This document shows, piece after piece, positions 50,244 through 52,625 of a DNA stretch of 52,625 bases. This stretch comes from Archaeoglobi archaeon (GTDB lineage: Archaea > Halobacteriota > Archaeoglobi > Archaeoglobales > Archaeoglobaceae): assembly GCA_029259345.1 (NCBI GenBank), contig JAPDIX010000034.1, positions 1-52,625 of the forward strand, in the 5' to 3' direction. Numbering within the stretch: the stretch's first letter is position 1; each line of letters opens with the position of its first letter. The position numbers and the translations under genes were made by a program. The notes under the pieces were generated by a model. It had not been told where the DNA came from. It saw only the letters and a list, made by a program, of their open reading frames with translations, and did no database searches.

Positions 50244-51434
50244 ATGTTTGAAGTTATTTGGTTAACTCTTTGTATAGGATTACTTTTAGTTCTGAATTTG
50301 AAAGGATTTGACTTGGCTTTAGCAATACTTGTTGCTACGACACTTTACTTAATGGTGTATCCACAACTTATCCCGGTATTAGCTATTAAAACGCTCACAA
50401 ATTACAAAGCAATTGAGTTGGCACTAACTATCGCTATGATAAGTGTTTTAAGCCACCTAATGGAAATTAACAAGCAAATTGAGAACATATTGGGCTGGTT
50501 GCAAACACATCTCAAACCAAAGTGGGTTATGATATCTATTCCGGCCTTTTTGGGATTGCTACCTTCCCCAAGCAGCGCCCTTTTTTCTGCAAATATATTA
50601 AAAAATCTTGAAAAAAAGTATGACGGAAAAGAGATACTCACACTTATTAATGTATGGTATAAGCGCTCGATGTCTTTCATCCATCCCTTAATGCCAAGCT
50701 TGTTACTACTCACCAAATTTTCGCAAACAAGTGTATCAGCAGTCATTCTTTTACAAATTCCAACATTTCTTTTCGCATTTTTGATTGGTCTATTGCTGAC
50801 AAAAAAATTCAATGATTCACTGGAGTCAAATCTTAATCGAACAATACAGACAACAGAATACAACTTCTTTGTGAACCTTGCTCCGATTGTCGTACCAGTA
50901 TTTTTAACTCTCGCTGGAATCCCTATTATTTTATCCGTTACCGCTGGAATACTTACGAGTTTACTAATAACTAAAGCGCAAAGAGTTAAAAAATTATTTT
51001 TAGGATTTCGAGAATTTGACATTAAACTATTCTTTGCTGTGATTGGGATATTCTATTTTGTTGAAGCAATTCAAACAACTGGTACATTTAGCCTAATATT
51101 TAATTTAGATAAAAACTATAACAATTCTTTGCTTATAGTAACGGTACCGTTTCTCGTAGCTTATCTTGTGGGAGTTCCATTTGCTGCAGTACCGATCTCA
51201 TTTATAATTTTATCTCCAATAATTTCAACTCCTACAGATGTCTCTCTTTTTTATGTGGCATCTACATGTGGTTCAATACTTAGTCCTCTTGATATCGTTA
51301 ATGTTGTATCCATGAAGCAATTCGAGATCAGATACAGTTTGTACTTTAAGCGAATTTTTGTTTTGGTCATTACAACACTCATTTTCCACTTTACTTTGAT
51401 GAGTTGGTGCCGTTACATCTTCCTTGGAAATTAA
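50244..51434 (+). CDS. Second DUF401 / TIGR00529 family membrane transporter, AT-rich
   Basis: A 396-residue protein with about 11 membrane helices, homologous along its length to the protein at 40593. IPAFLGLLPSPSSALFSANI and TLINVWYKRSMSFIHPLMPS correspond to the paralogue's PMPGGAL and NYWFRHVW blocks, with Ser replacing the Gly pair, so substrate handling may differ. The DNA is visibly more AT-rich, with many AAA/ATA/TTA codons, than surrounding genes, which suggests acquisition. No strong ribosome binding site precedes the ATG; an AATTTTTTAAGG element 25-30 nt upstream may be the TATA box. Link to the TRAP/NrpR genes 245 bp upstream is uncertain. Confidence 0.72.
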   Translation: MFEVIWLTLCIGLLLVLNLKGFDLALAILVATTLYLMVYPQLIPVLAIKTLTNYKAIELALTIAMISVLSHLMEINKQIENILGWLQTHLKPKWVMISIPAFLGLLPSPSSALFSANILKNLEKKYDGKEILTLINVWYKRSMSFIHPLMPSLLLLTKFSQTSVSAVILLQIPTFLFAFLIGLLLTKKFNDSLESNLNRTIQTTEYNFFVNLAPIVVPVFLTLAGIPIILSVTAGILTSLLITKAQRVKKLFLGFREFDIKLFFAVIGIFYFVEAIQTTGTFSLIFNLDKNYNNSLLIVTVPFLVAYLVGVPFAAVPISFIILSPIISTPTDVSLFYVASTCGSILSPLDIVNVVSMKQFEIRYSLYFKRIFVLVITTLIFHFTLMSWCRYIFLGN

Positions 51435-51543
51435 TCAACCAGACATAGCTGGCAGGAACTTGAGAGATCAGTGTGAGCTTGCTTGGTTGGTAATTTACAA
51501 AATGGGGGTGAAACTCCGGTATGATGGAACAAGGTCTAAAAAA

Positions 51544-51888
51544 TTAAATTGAAAATAGGAGATAAAGCCCGTAAACGAAGGCCAGAAGGAAAGCCAGTAT
51601 TGTCAGGGTGTTGATGGTTTTTCTGCCCTTCATCCCTGCAGTGGTGTCAAGAAGTATTGCCTTCAGACCGTTAAACGCGTGGAAAGACACTACAAGCAGT
51701 AAAGCCGCATACATGGCTTTGAATTCTGGCTGGGCAACTCTGCTGACCACTTCAGCATACTTAAGCGCTTCATGGGATGTCATATGAGTGACATAGAAGT
51801 GTAGCGTGACGAGCAGAATCATTGCCAGTCCTGTGAGCATCTGGAAAATCCATGCCACCGGTTCCATAACACTCTTTGCTGACTCCAT
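51544..51888 (-). CDS. sdhD: Succinate dehydrogenase membrane anchor subunit D
   Basis: A 114-residue membrane protein with three helices: LTGLAMILLVTLHFYVTHM, MYAALLLVVSFHAFNGLKAI and TILAFLLAFVYGLYLLF. LTG near the start and His in LHFYVTH and SFHAFNGLK are the heme/quinone-side residues expected for SdhD. It anchors the SdhAB catalytic part to the membrane and transfers electrons to menaquinone. The ATG at 51888 is preceded by GGTGG, whereas the ORF-track start (51897) would be a GTG overlapping sdhC. Last gene of the visible operon. Confidence 0.88.
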   Translation of the reverse strand: MESAKSVMEPVAWIFQMLTGLAMILLVTLHFYVTHMTSHEALKYAEVVSRVAQPEFKAMYAALLLVVSFHAFNGLKAILLDTTAGMKGRKTINTLTILAFLLAFVYGLYLLFSI

Positions 51889-51889
51889 T

Positions 51890-52264
51890 TTAACCACCTG
51901 TCAGAGAGTACATAACGTAGCTGGCATACAGCCACACCACTACAGCTATCACAGTAAAGATGGCCAGCAACGGCTTCCTGTATTCGTATGCTATTCCGAA
52001 CTCATGCAGGATGATCCTGAAGCCATTAACGCCGTGGAAAACTCCGCATAACACAAGCAGTATATCGAAAACCAGAAACTGCCTTGAAACGGTAATTGCA
52101 ATCCAGCCTTCGTAAGTTACTCCTGTTCTGTCAAGGAGAGATGAGAGGTAGGTGAGGTGAGCGAGCAGATATAATAGCAAAACAATTCCTGTCAGTCGCT
52201 GAAATGTAAAAGCCCAGCTGAAAGGACTTCTTCCCTTAAACCTGAACCAGCCTGAAACGCCCAT
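51890..52264 (-). CDS. sdhC: Succinate dehydrogenase cytochrome b subunit C
   Basis: A 124-residue membrane subunit with three helices. RSPFSWAFTFQRLTGIVLLL is the SdhC signature (S-x-x-x-x-x-R-x-TG), followed by LYLLAHLTYL with the heme-ligand type His and VLCGVFHGVNGFRIILHEFG in the next helix. Its ATG follows the sdhB stop by one base with GGGTGG upstream, and its stop abuts sdhD, so sdhBCD are tightly coupled. Confidence 0.9.
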   Translation of the reverse strand: MGVSGWFRFKGRSPFSWAFTFQRLTGIVLLLYLLAHLTYLSSLLDRTGVTYEGWIAITVSRQFLVFDILLVLCGVFHGVNGFRIILHEFGIAYEYRKPLLAIFTVIAVVVWLYASYVMYSLTGG

Positions 52265-52265
52265 T

Positions 52266-52625
52266 TTACCACCCCAAAAGGCTTTTGAGTATGCTGAAGG
52301 CCGTCTTCCTTCTCAGCAACTGCACAGCCTTGGCCGGCTCGACATTCTTCGGGCAAACTTCGCTGCACTCCATAGCAAGGTGACATCTCCACACTCCGTT
52401 TGAAGAGCTTACTATTTCATACCTCTCTTTCTGCCCCTCATCCCTGCTGTCTGCACAGAACCTGTAAGCTGCGGTCATGGCAGCGGGGCCGAGATACTCG
52501 TCGAGAGTTGCTGCTGCAGGGCAGACTGAATAACATGCACCGCATTTGATGCAGAGGGTGAAGACGTAGTACTCATTCAGCTCCTCTGGGGTTTGCAGCA
52601 ATTCTTTGGGCTCAGCAGAGGGGGC
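52266..52625 (-). CDS. sdhB: Succinate dehydrogenase iron-sulfur subunit, C-terminal part (cut by window edge)
   Basis: The frame is open to the right edge (120 codons visible, AEPKELLQTPEELNEYY near the cut), so the TTG start in the ORF track is not real. CIKCGACYSVCPAAAT and CHLAMECSEVCPKNVEPAKAV are the Cys sets of the [4Fe-4S] and [3Fe-4S] clusters in the C-terminal half of SdhB. The N-terminal [2Fe-2S] domain and sdhA would lie outside the window. sdhB is followed by sdhC one base away. Confidence 0.92.
   Translation of the reverse strand, partial: APSAEPKELLQTPEELNEYYVFTLCIKCGACYSVCPAAATLDEYLGPAAMTAAYRFCADSRDEGQKERYEIVSSSNGVWRCHLAMECSEVCPKNVEPAKAVQLLRRKTAFSILKSLLGW

Noticed and set aside
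51435-51543. Open frame continuing after the second DUF401 gene (RNLRDQCELAWLVIYKMGVK)
   Set aside because: Only about 40 codons, no start of its own and no recognised family; may be a remnant but cannot be supported.
1-52625. CRISPR arrays, rRNA genes, replication origin
   Set aside because: No regularly spaced repeats, no rRNA sequence and no origin-like repeat cluster or cdc6 gene were seen.

Overview
The window looks like chromosomal DNA from an archaeon of the Archaeoglobus lineage (Archaeoglobaceae, heterotrophic sulfate reducers). The grounds are archaeal TFB and Gar1, TATA boxes about 25 nt upstream of start codons (leaderless style), an intron-bearing tRNA-Asp, an F420-dependent oxidoreductase, the archaeal aromatic pathway with a TyrA-AroQ-PheA fusion, a UPF0200/UPF0201 fusion, acyl-CoA ligases and a succinate dehydrogenase operon. 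The species assignment rests on remembered family and gene-order resemblance, not on a search.

Layout. 1-630: debris, namely the tail of an IS630-type transposase and fragments of a propeller-repeat protein and an unknown gene. 657-2068: MoaD/ThiS-like carrier and radical SAM/SPASM pair. 2211-7790: glutamine amidotransferase, a minus-strand argB / sugar-isomerase-like / ornithine cyclodeaminase-like operon, and an Upf1/IGHMBP2-type helicase. 7879-12616: first branched-chain amino acid (HAAT) ABC cluster. 12603-15667: small HSDR_N-like protein, kinase-like UPF0200/0201 fusion, chorismate-lyase-like protein, then the overlapping gar1-tfb pair. 15807-19873: 3-hydroxyacyl-CoA dehydrogenase with a LarA-like enzyme, then leuA. 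20068-26650: pycA, second HAAT cluster, nitroreductase. 26659-30851: aromatic operon (aroA', aroB', aroD, tyrA-aroQ-pheA) with a possible leader ORF. 31088-38743: possible accessory segment with a broken RNase J-like gene, an acyl-CoA ligase / Fe-S / FAD-oxidase operon, and a stretch of decayed genes ending at tRNA-Asn. 38930-43642: second acyl-CoA ligase, DUF401 permease, gltX, tRNA-Asp. 43800-51434: malic enzyme and F420:NADP oxidoreductase, divergent from a TAXI-TRAP transporter, an NrpR-like regulator and a second DUF401 permease. 51544-52625: sdhD, sdhC and part of sdhB.

How the parts work together. The window describes a heterotroph that imports amino acids and organic acids. Organic acids would be decarboxylated by malic enzyme to give NADPH, which Fno would convert to F420H2. 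Fatty acids would be activated by two AMP-forming ligases, and reducing equivalents passed through FAD and HdrD-like Fe-S proteins and succinate dehydrogenase toward the membrane. Biosynthesis is represented by leuA, argB, pycA and the aromatic operon.

The most interesting items are: a shared-TATA architecture in both HAAT clusters; a decayed frame broken only by four TAG codons; a possible aromatic-residue leader ORF before aroA'; a GluRS with atypical HIGH and KMSKS motifs; and a C4-acid / F420 module with a candidate NrpR-type regulator and inverted repeats at its divergent promoters.
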